Shown piece after piece: positions 5,668 through 13,188 of a stretch of 13,188 nt of DNA. Where the stretch lies: the NCBI GenBank assembly GCA_013205415.1, contig JABMMY010000090.1, positions 1 through 13,188 of the forward strand, written 5' to 3'. A program made the position numbers and the translations under genes. The notes below the pieces were generated by a model. It was not told where the DNA came from, did not search any database, and saw only the letters and a program-made list of their open reading frames with translations. Source of the stretch: Deltaproteobacteria bacterium (GTDB lineage: Bacteria > Bdellovibrionota > FAC87 > UBA2466). Each line of letters opens with the position of its first letter. Positions within the stretch are counted from its first letter, which is position 1.

Positions 5668-7149
5668 TTAAAGAGGTTTTTGGCGCGAAGAAGATTTTCC
5701 CCATAGAGACTTCATCCATTTTTCGATCTCTTTAGCCTCTGTGGGAATATGCTCCGATAAATTTTTAAATCCTTTTTCTGTAACCACAATATCATCTTCA
5801 ATTCTAATTCCAATGCCGCGGTATTTAACCGGTACTGTGAGATCATCTAATTGAAAATAAAGACCGGGCTCTACGGTGAGCACCATGCCGGGTAAGAGTT
5901 GTCCGTATTTATAATTTTCAGCTCTGGCAGCAGCGCAGTCATGCACATCAATCCCTAGCATGTGACTGACATTGTGAAGTGAGTAGCGTTTATAAAATTG
6001 ATTCTCATCTTTCAAGGCCTCTTCAGCTGTAGTCGAAAGAATACCTACTTTTTCTAACCCTTCAGCCAAAACCTTCATGGCCGCCACATTAGGTGCCATA
6101 AAATCGTTTCCAGGCCTTACCTCTTTAAGGCCAGCCCTCTGTGCTGCTAGCACCAATTCATAAATTTCCAGTTGTTCGGTAGTGAATTTTCCACTAATGG
6201 GTAGTGTGCGAGTGATATCGGCCGTGTAAAGAGAATTACCTTCAATCCCCGCATCTAAAAGAAGAAGATCTCCTTTTTGAATCTTTCCATTATTTTTATT
6301 CCAATGAAGAGTACAAGCATGAGCTCCAGAGGCTACAATCGACGAGTAGCCCACGTCATTTCCTTCAACTCTGGCTCGTGTAAAAAAAACTCCTTCTAGT
6401 TCACGTTCCGATTTAGCCGTTTTTAATCGAGAGATCACATCTTCAAAGCCCCGTTTTGTAGCATCAATAACCAAGGCAAGTTCTTTGATTTCTGCTTTGT
6501 CCTTCAGCAGTCGCATTTCCGAAAGAGTTGCCGCTAGTATTTTATCTTTCTCTAACGGATCACCTCCTTGTGAATTCATCCAATTTTCCAATTGACTAGA
6601 ATTCCCTCTCAATATTCTAAAGGGCCTGGACGAGGTTTTGACATTTTCTGAACAATAATATTCCAATTCGTTTAAGGATCGACAATCAGGGATCTGATAA
6701 AGATCACGACTTTCAGAAACGCCTAGTCTAGCGCCTTCCCACAATTCTCCTTTGACTCTATCGGTGAAAAAGGTGGCATCTGTTTTTCCTGGATTGGGTT
6801 CTACAAATAAAATAGTTTGATGACCTTTGTTTTCTGGCGCAAAAATTAGAACGCAGTCGGGTTCAAGATTTCCTGTGAGATAAAAAAAATCTGAATTAGC
6901 TCTGAATTTATAATGTTGGTCGTTTGATCTTACCTTTAAATGTCCAGTTGGAATGATAAGCCATTCACCTGGAAACTTGGCTGAAAGAGCTTGTCGTCTG
7001 GTCTTAAAATATTCTGCATTTTTCAGAGCAGCGACTCGCTTAGTAGCCTTGGGCTTCCAGCTTTTTAGCATGAAAGAAATTAAATTAGGTGGTGGTACGG
7101 TATCGTGACTACCCTGTTTTTTATTTTTAGAATTATCAAATGTACTCAT
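5668..7149 (-). CDS. pepP: Aminopeptidase P (Xaa-Pro aminopeptidase, M24B family)
   Basis: This enzyme removes the N-terminal residue from peptides whose second residue is proline, using two metal ions, usually Mn, in the cytoplasm. Counting from the ATG at 7149 the protein has 493 residues. The N-terminal AMP_N domain includes TRRQAL, FRANSDFFYLTG and EPDCVLIF, very like E. coli PepP. The pita-bread catalytic domain follows. The five metal ligands are visible: D299 (LLLDAG), D311 (YTADITRTLP), H396 (HNVSHMLGIDVHD), E427 (LTVEPGLYF) and E451 (GIRIEDD). The frame opens at a TTG at 7206, only 8 bp after the desaturase stop. ATG 7149 and ATG 7071 are alternatives; none has a strong ribosome site. 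The roughly 40-residue extension before the AMP_N domain is polar, unlike a signal peptide. It probably shares a transcript with the desaturase upstream. Confidence 0.93.
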   Translation of the reverse strand: MSTFDNSKNKKQGSHDTVPPPNLISFMLKSWKPKATKRVAALKNAEYFKTRRQALSAKFPGEWLIIPTGHLKVRSNDQHYKFRANSDFFYLTGNLEPDCVLIFAPENKGHQTILFVEPNPGKTDATFFTDRVKGELWEGARLGVSESRDLYQIPDCRSLNELEYYCSENVKTSSRPFRILRGNSSQLENWMNSQGGDPLEKDKILAATLSEMRLLKDKAEIKELALVIDATKRGFEDVISRLKTAKSERELEGVFFTRARVEGNDVGYSSIVASGAHACTLHWNKNNGKIQKGDLLLLDAGIEGNSLYTADITRTLPISGKFTTEQLEIYELVLAAQRAGLKEVRPGNDFMAPNVAAMKVLAEGLEKVGILSTTAEEALKDENQFYKRYSLHNVSHMLGIDVHDCAAARAENYKYGQLLPGMVLTVEPGLYFQLDDLTVPVKYRGIGIRIEDDIVVTEKGFKNLSEHIPTEAKEIEKWMKSLWGKSSSRQKPL

Positions 7150-7214
7150 TGCTGAAGAGTAACCTGTTTGATCTTGTTTGCCTATAGGGTGAAGAGAAAG
7201 CTGCAAACCTAAGT

Positions 7215-7982
7215 TTAAGTAGCAGCTACCCTCTTATGTGTTTTAATGCTTCGAGGGGAGAATTTTAAAAGTCCGACCCACTCTAGAATCTTGCAAAGGC
7301 CATAGCCCGTATCAATCTCCCACCACTTTACAGAAAACTTGGCCTGCCGAGCGTCTTGGTGATGGTTGTTTTGAAATCCTTCACCCATGACAAAGTAGCC
7401 GACAGCTAAATTATTGGTGGAGGAATCTGGAGTTTTAAAGGTGCGGTATCCTTTAGAATGGCCTAGGCCATTCACAAGCCAACCTTGAATGGGATGGCTA
7501 TTCATTCCAATCCAGTAGCAGGCGGCAAAAAGATAGGCGTGAAAATAGATAGCGATAAAAGTGGCGATGAGTAAATGTAGAATATGAGGTAGATACCACA
7601 ATCCATTTCTATTTAACCAATGAATCGGAAAATCTAGGTCCTTCACAATGCGATTATAATCTCTATGTTTAGCTCGTAATTTAGTCGTTGTTCTCTCGTA
7701 AGCCTTTAGTTGATACCAAAGAAGAGGATAAATACCGTGGTTCTGAGGACTGTGAGGATCTAATTTAGTATCAGAATAAAGATGATGACGCCGATGCATA
7801 CAGATCCAAGTTTTTGGCTCAATGCCGGTAAGCCAATTACCAGTAGCGATTACAAATTTCTTCAAGACGGGATTTAAAATGATGGATCTATGAGTGAAGG
7901 CTCGATGGTAGAAAATGGAAATATAGGCCAGAGTTAATTGAAATGTAATAATTAATATTGCGATACAAGCGACGTAATACAT
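7215..7982 (-). CDS. Membrane fatty-acid desaturase (acyl-CoA delta-9 type)
   Basis: Members of this family put a cis double bond into acyl chains, using a di-iron centre, O2 and an electron donor; this helps adjust membrane fluidity. The 255-residue protein is short for the family. Three histidine boxes are clear: H26RAFTH31, H63RRHH67 and Q204NNHH208, plus H175 in NGLGHSKGYR. In the third box the first His of the usual HNNHH is Gln, a variant I recall from other bacterial members. Hydrophobic membrane segments lie at about residues 2-24, 40-55, 128-148 and 150-170. A GAGG sits nine bases before the ATG. No dedicated ferredoxin or rubredoxin partner lies beside it. The neighbours, Nudix hydrolase upstream and pepP downstream, are on the same strand but have no obvious pathway link. 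Confidence 0.92.
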   Translation of the reverse strand: MYYVACIAILIITFQLTLAYISIFYHRAFTHRSIILNPVLKKFVIATGNWLTGIEPKTWICMHRRHHLYSDTKLDPHSPQNHGIYPLLWYQLKAYERTTTKLRAKHRDYNRIVKDLDFPIHWLNRNGLWYLPHILHLLIATFIAIYFHAYLFAACYWIGMNSHPIQGWLVNGLGHSKGYRTFKTPDSSTNNLAVGYFVMGEGFQNNHHQDARQAKFSVKWWEIDTGYGLCKILEWVGLLKFSPRSIKTHKRVAAT

Positions 7983-8093
7983 ACTTTACTACCTCAAAAA
8001 GTAATCGATGAACCCTTATGACTTTCGTAAGGACTATACCTAAAATGGAGCTATTGGCCAGTCTTTCAACCTATTTAATGAAAACCTAATATT

Positions 8094-8140
8094 CTAAGGG
8101 CCTCGCCAAATAGGCAATTAATTTCGCCTCTGGCCCTAAG
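8094..8140. repeat. Imperfect inverted repeat between the Nudix and desaturase genes
   Basis: CTAAGGGCC (8094-8102) faces GGCCCTAAG (8132-8140): eight of nine positions pair, with one A-A mismatch. The 29-base loop holds a small inner AGGC/GCCT stem. No T-run follows on the minus strand, so it is not a standard terminator for the Nudix gene. It could be a processing or attenuation structure. Confidence 0.4.
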
Positions 8141-8146
8141 CCTGTT

Positions 8147-8641
8147 TTATAGCCAAGAGACTGTCCAACCGACAGGCTTTCCATCTTTGTAAGGCATAAC
8201 GCCGTGAAACTGTTGGTTTAGACGCTGAAATAGAAGGGGAATAAAATATTTGTCCCCTTCCCACATAGGAATCTCAAAACGGAGTAGCCTTTCGGTATCG
8301 ATCCACTCTAAATTACCCTCGGAATTTTCTGTAAAAGGATCACCTTCAAACTTAGTGATAACAAAAATAAATACTAACCAATCCTCGCCATTCTTTCCAA
8401 AGCCGGGCCAGCTAATCGTGCCACGAAGAGCTAATTCGGTGCAGCAGATCCCTGCCTCTTCGAGAATCTCCCGCTTCATGCTAGCCACGATATCCTCATT
8501 AGATTCTATCTTTCCACCTAGACCATTGTACTCTCCAAGATGCTCGTCATCTGGACGACTATTTCTATGGATGAGTAGGACCTTCTTTTGGTTCTCGGCA
8601 AGAATGTAACCAAGGGTTCCTAGAATGGGTTGGTAGGGCAT
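8147..8641 (-). CDS. Nudix hydrolase, 8-oxo-dGTP diphosphatase type
   Basis: Nudix enzymes of this subgroup (MutX/MTH1-like) hydrolyse oxidised nucleoside triphosphates such as 8-oxo-dGTP to the monophosphate, keeping damaged bases out of DNA. The 164-residue length is typical. The Nudix box is complete: G43, E49, R57-E58, E61-E62 and G64, in GGKIESNED and then KREILEEAGI. Just before it, EHLGEYNGLGG resembles the W.G.GGK entry of MutX and human MTH1, with Tyr in place of Trp. The N-terminal strand TLGYIL and the run KKVLLIHRNSRPDDEH also fit. The substrate is inferred from family resemblance; other nucleotides are possible. GGAG stands six bases before the ATG. The adjoining divergent gene encodes a glutathione peroxidase, so both may serve oxidative-stress defence. 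Confidence 0.88.
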   Translation of the reverse strand: MPYQPILGTLGYILAENQKKVLLIHRNSRPDDEHLGEYNGLGGKIESNEDIVASMKREILEEAGICCTELALRGTISWPGFGKNGEDWLVFIFVITKFEGDPFTENSEGNLEWIDTERLLRFEIPMWEGDKYFIPLLFQRLNQQFHGVMPYKDGKPVGWTVSWL

Positions 8642-8748
8642 TTGACTCTCCTTAAATTTAATGCTTTAGATCACGAAAGAGGTCTAATAGGTAACAAATC
8701 GGAAGGAGGAAGCAAAGAGGTATGAAGAAATAGAAGCCATAAAAGTAT

Positions 8749-8778
8749 TTGAGATTATCGGATTAAAAAGGATAGAAT
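8749..8778 (+). promoter_or_regulatory. Sigma-70-type promoter of the glutathione peroxidase gene
   Basis: TTGAGA (8749-8754) and TAGAAT (8773-8778) are separated by 18 bp. Transcription would begin near 8785, giving a leader of about 20 bases that contains the GGAG (8796-8799) five bases before ATG 8805. Confidence 0.55.
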
Positions 8779-8804
8779 TGCCACTGTTTTAAAAAGGAGT
8801 TCCT

Positions 8805-9359
8805 ATGAAGTTAAACTTAAAAATATTTTTCCTGGTTTTGTTTTGGCTAGGACCAGTTCAGAAAGGGTTTGCCGCTATGAGTTTTTATCAGCAATCTGTA
8901 GTAGACATCGACGGGAAAAAGGCTGCACTATCTCAGTATCAGGGGAAGGTTGCAGTCGTTGTAAACACCGCTTCTCAATGTGGGTTCACTCCACAATATA
9001 AAGATCTAGAGGCACTGTTTCAGAAATATAAGGACAGGGGTTTGGTCGTATTAGGCTTTCCCAGTAATGATTTTGGGGGACAAGAGCCTGGAACCGATTC
9101 AGAGGTAAAAAAGTTTTGTACGATGAAATTCAAAGTCAGCTTTCCGCTATTCTCAAAAAATCCTGTTAAAGGAACTGAGAAACAGGAGGTTTATAAATTT
9201 TTGACCGAGAAATCGGAAAAAAATCTTCAAGGAGAGGTCGGTTGGAATTTCGAAAAATTTCTAGTTAATAAAGAGGGTAAAGTGGTAGCCCGATTTAAAT
9301 CTGGCGTGACTCCGCTAGCTTCTGAATTAGAAACTAAAATTGAAGAGTTATTAAAGTAA
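8805..9359 (+). CDS. Exported glutathione peroxidase family protein (thioredoxin-type)
   Basis: This peroxidase reduces hydrogen peroxide and organic hydroperoxides. The catalytic set is complete: peroxidatic C59 in NTASQCGFTPQY, Q93 in FGGQEPG, and W147-N148 in VGWNFEKFL. C105 in KKFCTMKFKVSFP lies where plant and insect enzymes carry the resolving Cys used for reduction by thioredoxin, so this one probably uses thioredoxin-like donors rather than glutathione. Residues 1-24 form a signal peptide (hydrophobic FFLVLFWLG, cleavage after FAA), which points to the periplasm, unlike the usual cytoplasmic bacterial homologues. An alternative Met at residue 25 (8877) would yield a cytoplasmic form of ordinary length, but the promoter and ribosome site sit at 8805. 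It is divergent from the Nudix gene and followed by a stable hairpin. Confidence 0.93.
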   Translation: MKLNLKIFFLVLFWLGPVQKGFAAMSFYQQSVVDIDGKKAALSQYQGKVAVVVNTASQCGFTPQYKDLEALFQKYKDRGLVVLGFPSNDFGGQEPGTDSEVKKFCTMKFKVSFPLFSKNPVKGTEKQEVYKFLTEKSEKNLQGEVGWNFEKFLVNKEGKVVARFKSGVTPLASELETKIEELLK

Positions 9360-9367
9360 TAAGAGGA

Positions 9368-9400
9368 GTCGCTAATGGGGAGCCATCCCCATTAGGCGAC
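9368..9400 (+). terminator. Strong stem-loop after the peroxidase gene, lacking a T-run
   Basis: The arms 9368-9381 and 9386-9400 pair over 14 bp with one unpaired base and a four-base GCCA loop. It begins eight bases after the peroxidase stop. What follows is a run of A, not T, so it is not a classical intrinsic terminator. It may protect the mRNA 3' end or terminate by another route. Confidence 0.5.
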
Positions 9401-9531
9401 AAAAAAGTAGCACTACTCAATCTGTTAGAGCCTAATAAATATTCTAGTACTAAATTAAATTCGAAAAATAGAATGTAAAAAATATTTTTTCAAACCTTTT
9501 ATCGAAACATATATCAATTGAAACCAAAGGA

Positions 9532-9849
9532 CTAGGAGGCTACTTTTTCACACTCATATTGAAATAACGTCTCCACTTTTCCAGAACGCCAGAAAATAAT
9601 CCAGGTATGAGCGAGTCTAAATACAACATGATCTTGAGAAACTTTGAGTTCATAGGCAGCTACGGTTGAAACCCCATTCTGTATATGATTCATTTTCTCA
9701 CTGTGTGTATCAATAATAAAGGTGGTTCCCTTTCCACAAAGAAATTCTCCGTTTACAGTCTCCTCTTTGAGCCATTCCGGCAATGTAGAATCTGAAAATG
9801 CAAATTGAGAAAACCCAAAAATAATTACGAAGCTTAAAAGCCATTTCAT
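9532..9849 (-). CDS. Small secreted protein of unknown function
   Basis: This 105-residue protein has a clear signal peptide (MKWLLSFVIIFGFSQFAFS, cleavage around residue 19), so it is expected in the periplasm or outside. The mature part of about 86 residues has two Cys (C38 and C100) that could form one disulfide. It has alternating hydrophobic strands (GTTFIIDTHS, AAYELKVSQ, HVVFRLAHTWIIFWRS), suggesting a small beta fold. I do not recognise a family. The ribosome site is excellent, AAGGAGG five bases before the ATG. A TATAAT lies upstream near 9864-9869 on the minus strand, but the nearest TTGAAA is 20 bp away, too far for a standard promoter. It stands alone, with 131 bp to the surface-protein gene. 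Confidence 0.8.
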   Translation of the reverse strand: MKWLLSFVIIFGFSQFAFSDSTLPEWLKEETVNGEFLCGKGTTFIIDTHSEKMNHIQNGVSTVAAYELKVSQDHVVFRLAHTWIIFWRSGKVETLFQYECEKVAS

Positions 9850-9980
9850 AAAGACCTCCTTGATATTATATGTACAAATTGTAGCACTTATTTCAAAGAA
9901 CGATAATGTGAATAATGGGTTTTGTTCGGTTTGAGTCGAATAAAAATATGCTGCCCCGAGAGATCTATAGTTATTAAAAA

Positions 9981-12900
9981 CTAACGGAAAATATTAATGT
10001 TACCGCGGTCGGTACCACCGGCATCAGCGAGGGGAATTGAAATTACAAAATCATCGTGAGAGTCGGCTTCAATAGTACCTCCAAGCCCAAGTACAGTTCT
10101 ACCCAAAGCGTCTCCATCAGAGGTGCCGTTCACCGTATAGAGAGAGAGTCCTGTGGCCCCACTGTAAACCTTAGCCTGTCCTCGTAATGAACCCCCTCCA
10201 CCGCCTCCATCTGATTGAGGAATTCCGATAATAAAATCTTGTCTATTGTCGTTGTTTACATCCCCTGCAAAAGAGATAGAAAAACCCAGATAGTCATTAT
10301 CATTCGTACCGGTGATGGTATAAAGCGCAGTGCCTGTGGTACCACTATAGACAATAACTTCGCCCCTATCGGTCCCGGCACCATTCACAAAGGGAGAGCC
10401 GATCATGAAATCTGCCCGACCATCCCCATTAACATCGGAACCTCCCGAAAGTGTGCTTCCGAATTTATCTTCGTCAGCACTGCCAAATTTAGTGTAGAGA
10501 ACACTTAAATTATCGCCACTATAAATACGCACCTTCCCTCGATTACTGCCCGTGCCGTCAGCTAAGGGGGCACTAATCATGAAGTCTGGTATGCCATCAT
10601 TATTAATATCTCCAGCCCCCGAAACGGCGGATCCTAAAAGAGCATCATTTTCACCTCCTGAAATGGTGGCATAAATACTTCCGTCGACGCCGCTATAAAT
10701 AGTCGCTTGGCCGCGCTGAGTTCCCCCACTATTAGCAAATGGAACTCCTACAATAAAATCTTCTTTGCCATCGCCATCAATATCTCCCACTTTAGCCACG
10801 GCAGCTCCTAATTGATCCCCATCTGCAACTCCAATAATGGAGTAAAGAATAGAACCATCCGCTCCACTGTAAACCGTTACCTTTCCTCGATCGGTACCGG
10901 TGTCATCAAAAAGAGGAATCCCTACAATGAAATCATCATGACCGTCATTATTCACATCGGCGGTGGTGATAGCGGATCCGAAATTATCAACTGCTGAAGA
11001 GGTTCCCGTTTTCTCAAACAGAACGCTATTATCTTGGCCACTATAAATAATTATTTTTCCATCGCCAGAATTAAAATCGGGTATGCCCACAATAACGTCA
11101 GGTTTTCCATCGTTATTAATATCGCCAGAAGCAAGAGAGAATCCAAATTCTTCATTGTTATTAGTCCAAGAGGTGGTTCTTAAAAGCAAACTGCGCAAAG
11201 CCTTATTAGCACCCAAAGATCCCGATACCCCAGGGGAAACTAGGGTGAGAATGGCATTTTGGCTTGCAGTACTTTGAATAGTTCCTCCATTTAGTTCCAG
11301 TGATATTGTAGATACATAATCTAGGTCTGAAAAAAATTCTCCTGCGGACACAGTATAATTAAAAATTAAGGTAGAGGTCCCACTCCCAGAGGTATAACTG
11401 ACGACAGCATCTGTGGTACCTGTTTCTAAAGTTAAAGTAGGAGTCCCGGTGACTATGACTGGGAGATTAAATAGAACCTGAATAGAGATAGAATCTCCTG
11501 GCTCATAGGTGCCATCGGCGGTTGCCGATGTGATATTCGAAACCGAGGGAATCGAATCGATCACAATCGCCTTATTTCCTGCTAGTGAATTAGCATCACT
11601 AAGAGTCGGCAGGGTGAGCGTGGCATCATTACCGTTGCTGTCTTTAATCGTTCCACTATTGAAGGCGAGAGAGCTGGTATTGTTATAATTAAGATCTGCA
11701 CTGGTATCACCTTGGGCTACAGTATAATTAAATACTAGGGTGTGACTGCCACTTCCAGAGGTGTAATTGACAACTTCATCTATGGTTCCTGTTTCTAAGG
11801 TCAACTGAGGGGTTCCTGTAACGGTAACTGTCTCTCCGAAAATAATTTGAATAGGAATCACACTACCGACGCCATAGGTGGCATTGGTAACCGATGAGGT
11901 GACTTGAACTACCTTAGGAACCGAATCTACGACGATATTTTTATTAAATGATAAGGAACCCGCAAGTCCAGGGGTGGCTAGGGTTAGAATGGCATCGTTC
12001 AACCCACTATCTTTTATCGTCGAGCCATTCTCAGTAGAGAGTGAATCGGTTGCCACATAAACTAAATCGGCACTGTTATTTCCGGTAGCCACGGTATAAA
12101 TAAAAGTGAGGGTATTAGTACCGGTGCCACCTGAATAATTAACCACCGAATCTGTGGTTCCTGTCTCTAATGTGAGTGTGGGAATTCCGGTGACATTGAC
12201 AGGATTTTCAAAAACAACTTGGATGGAAATAGTCTGCCCATCAGAATAAACTCCATTGGCCTCACTCGAAGTCACATTAGTAATCTGAGCGCCAGTATAA
12301 ATCACAAGCGATTTATTGGCTCCTAAAGAGTTAGCCGCTCCAGGAGCAGGTAAGGTATTGGTAGAATTATTAGTCGCTGCATCTTTTATAGTTCCGCCGT
12401 TTAGAGCAAGTGAACTCGTTGCCACATAATCTAAATCGGAACTGTGTTCACCATGGCTAATGGTATAAGTAAAACTCAAAGTGGCTGTTCCACTTCCCGA
12501 CGCATAGGAGGCGGTGGCATCGGTACCTCCCGTTTCTAAAGTTAAAGTAGGAGTTCCAGATACCGTTGAAACCGTAACCGCTTCGTTGAATACCACCTGA
12601 ACCGAGATTATTTCTGCCGACGTAAAGGTTCCATTGGCATTGGAAGAGGTAATACTTGCTACCGTTGCAGGAATATTGTCGTGAGTGATCGTATTGGAGA
12701 TACATGTACCTTCATTCAAAGCGGCGTCTCTAAATTTAACAAAGACGGTAGCTATCCCATTGGTTTGATTTAGGACCCATGCTGTTTTACTAGTCGAATA
12801 GGTTTCCCAATTTCCTCCAGTCCCACACCCCGCTGTGTTGGTGATAAACATCTCCCCAGATCCGACTGCAGATAAAGTTAAATCAACAAGCACCGTATTG

Positions 12901-13188
12901 GTATGCGTAGATCCGCTATTGATAGTAAGGGTTGGAAAGAGAGGACCTTGGGTATCGGTTTCATAGGAGCCAATCGAGGTACAGGTGGAGTTGTTTAAAC
13001 TAGTATCGATAGCTTTAGCGTAGATAGTAGTAATAGCATTAGCGGACAAAGAGGTGGTGGTTTGAGTGTTACTACCTGCAGAAAGTACCGCAGCAGCAGA
13101 TATCGACGAGCTACAGCCCGAATCACTATATAAAGTAACCGTAGCCGCTTCACTCAAAGTATAGGCGACAGACGGAGTGAGAGTTTGC
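9981..13188 (-). CDS. Giant surface protein with Ig-like repeats and FG-GAP beta-propeller (5' end outside window)
   Basis: This is predicted to be a secreted or surface-exposed protein, perhaps an adhesin. The frame is open through base 13188 (reading QTLTPSVAYTLSEAATV), so the true start is outside; the first TTG inside (13157) is not a real start. Residues are numbered from 13157. Residues 1-160 are Cys-containing Ig-like modules (LYSDSGCSSS, FRDAALNEGTC). About 163-654 are four beta-sandwich repeats of ~120 residues with the pattern GTPTLTLETG, SGSGT, DLDYV and NGGTI. About 668-1058 are seven FG-GAP repeats of the integrin-alpha propeller type, each with a Ca-binding loop such as DINNDGKPD or DIDGDGKED. 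The last loop (IEADSHDD) is degenerate. There is no C-terminal anchor or autotransporter barrel; it ends on a propeller strand, NINIFR. Substrate and partner are unknown. Confidence 0.9.
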   Translation of the reverse strand, partial: QTLTPSVAYTLSEAATVTLYSDSGCSSSISAAAVLSAGSNTQTTTSLSANAITTIYAKAIDTSLNNSTCTSIGSYETDTQGPLFPTLTINSGSTHTNTVLVDLTLSAVGSGEMFITNTAGCGTGGNWETYSTSKTAWVLNQTNGIATVFVKFRDAALNEGTCISNTITHDNIPATVASITSSNANGTFTSAEIISVQVVFNEAVTVSTVSGTPTLTLETGGTDATASYASGSGTATLSFTYTISHGEHSSDLDYVATSSLALNGGTIKDAATNNSTNTLPAPGAANSLGANKSLVIYTGAQITNVTSSEANGVYSDGQTISIQVVFENPVNVTGIPTLTLETGTTDSVVNYSGGTGTNTLTFIYTVATGNNSADLVYVATDSLSTENGSTIKDSGLNDAILTLATPGLAGSLSFNKNIVVDSVPKVVQVTSSVTNATYGVGSVIPIQIIFGETVTVTGTPQLTLETGTIDEVVNYTSGSGSHTLVFNYTVAQGDTSADLNYNNTSSLAFNSGTIKDSNGNDATLTLPTLSDANSLAGNKAIVIDSIPSVSNITSATADGTYEPGDSISIQVLFNLPVIVTGTPTLTLETGTTDAVVSYTSGSGTSTLIFNYTVSAGEFFSDLDYVSTISLELNGGTIQSTASQNAILTLVSPGVSGSLGANKALRSLLLRTTSWTNNNEEFGFSLASGDINNDGKPDVIVGIPDFNSGDGKIIIYSGQDNSVLFEKTGTSSAVDNFGSAITTADVNNDGHDDFIVGIPLFDDTGTDRGKVTVYSGADGSILYSIIGVADGDQLGAAVAKVGDIDGDGKEDFIVGVPFANSGGTQRGQATIYSGVDGSIYATISGGENDALLGSAVSGAGDINNDGIPDFMISAPLADGTGSNRGKVRIYSGDNLSVLYTKFGSADEDKFGSTLSGGSDVNGDGRADFMIGSPFVNGAGTDRGEVIVYSGTTGTALYTITGTNDNDYLGFSISFAGDVNNDNRQDFIIGIPQSDGGGGGGSLRGQAKVYSGATGLSLYTVNGTSDGDALGRTVLGLGGTIEADSHDDFVISIPLADAGGTDRGNINIFR
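9984..11156 (-). repeat. Seven FG-GAP repeats forming one beta-propeller
   Basis: Calcium-loop cores are visible at residues 679-687, 734-742, 792-800, 850-858, 908-916, 966-974 and, degenerate, about 1029-1036. Spacing is about 55-62 residues. Blades share IVGIP-like strands, TDRGKV-like turns and VYSG. Seven blades match the integrin-alpha propeller count, so this domain is probably complete. Confidence 0.88.
11196..12671 (-). repeat. Four tandem ~120-residue beta-sandwich repeats
   Basis: Repeats cover about residues 163-286, 290-410, 414-533 and 537-654. They share TSS.A.GTY, TPTLTLETG, D.VV.YTSGSGT.TL.F.YTV, the segment SADL.Y, a GTIKD turn and LTL..PG...SLG.NK. Repeats 1 and 4 keep an exact 23-bp match (11423-11445 and 12532-12554), which shows duplication at the DNA level. 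Similar repeats occur in long bacterial surface proteins. Confidence 0.85.

Noticed and set aside
9401..9531. AT-rich gap inspected for a small gene or terminator
   Set aside because: It holds only homopolymer A and T runs (about 9475-9490) without a stem or an open frame with a start site.
10215..11277. Several short plus-strand open frames within the surface-protein gene
   Set aside because: They are antisense to the FG-GAP repeats, whose periodic codons create recurring open stretches.

Overview
The window suggests a Gram-negative, flagellated bacterium of low to moderate GC content. The evidence is a FliL-family flagellar protein, an OmpA-type peptidoglycan anchor on an outer-membrane barrel, a lipobox lipoprotein and many signal peptides. 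The density of exported proteins, the very long Ig-like/FG-GAP surface protein and the Tyr/Asn-rich small secreted protein fit a Bdellovibrio-like lineage. That placement is an inference; no rRNA or marker gene confirms it. I see no tRNA, rRNA, CRISPR array, transposase or phage gene, so this looks like ordinary chromosome rich in cell-envelope genes.

Layout. At 1-159 (minus) is the N-terminus of pyruvate kinase, cut by the window edge. At 278-871 (minus) is a FliL-like protein whose linker carries a perfect 27-bp tandem repeat. A short divergent region with a 10-bp inverted repeat separates it from an OmpA-family outer-membrane protein at 1000-2409 (plus). Convergent to that is a two-gene unit read leftwards: a lipoprotein (4217-4780), overlapped by a subtilisin-like S8 protease (2451-4229). 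The protease has a large beta-rich insertion between its oxyanion Asn and its catalytic Ser. A good promoter at 4817-4844 places the lipoprotein start at 4780. A small secreted protein with an extremely Tyr/Trp/Asn-rich tail follows at 5091-5594 (plus), closed by a textbook terminator.

The next block is read leftwards: a Nudix hydrolase of the 8-oxo-dGTPase type (8147-8641), a membrane fatty-acid desaturase (7215-7982) and aminopeptidase P (5668-7149). A predicted periplasmic, thioredoxin-type glutathione peroxidase lies at 8805-9359 (plus) behind a recognisable promoter. A small secreted protein of unknown function (9532-9849, minus) follows. The rest is the C-terminal 1068 or so codons of a giant surface protein (9981-13188, minus): Ig-like modules, four ~120-residue beta-sandwich repeats and a seven-bladed FG-GAP propeller.

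Functionally the genes are mostly envelope and exported proteins mixed with housekeeping enzymes. The only strong case for two genes acting together is the lipoprotein/protease pair, which overlap and share a promoter. The most unusual items are that pair, the aromatic-rich secreted protein and the repeat architecture of the large surface protein. I did not find a clear multi-gene defence or mobile system.
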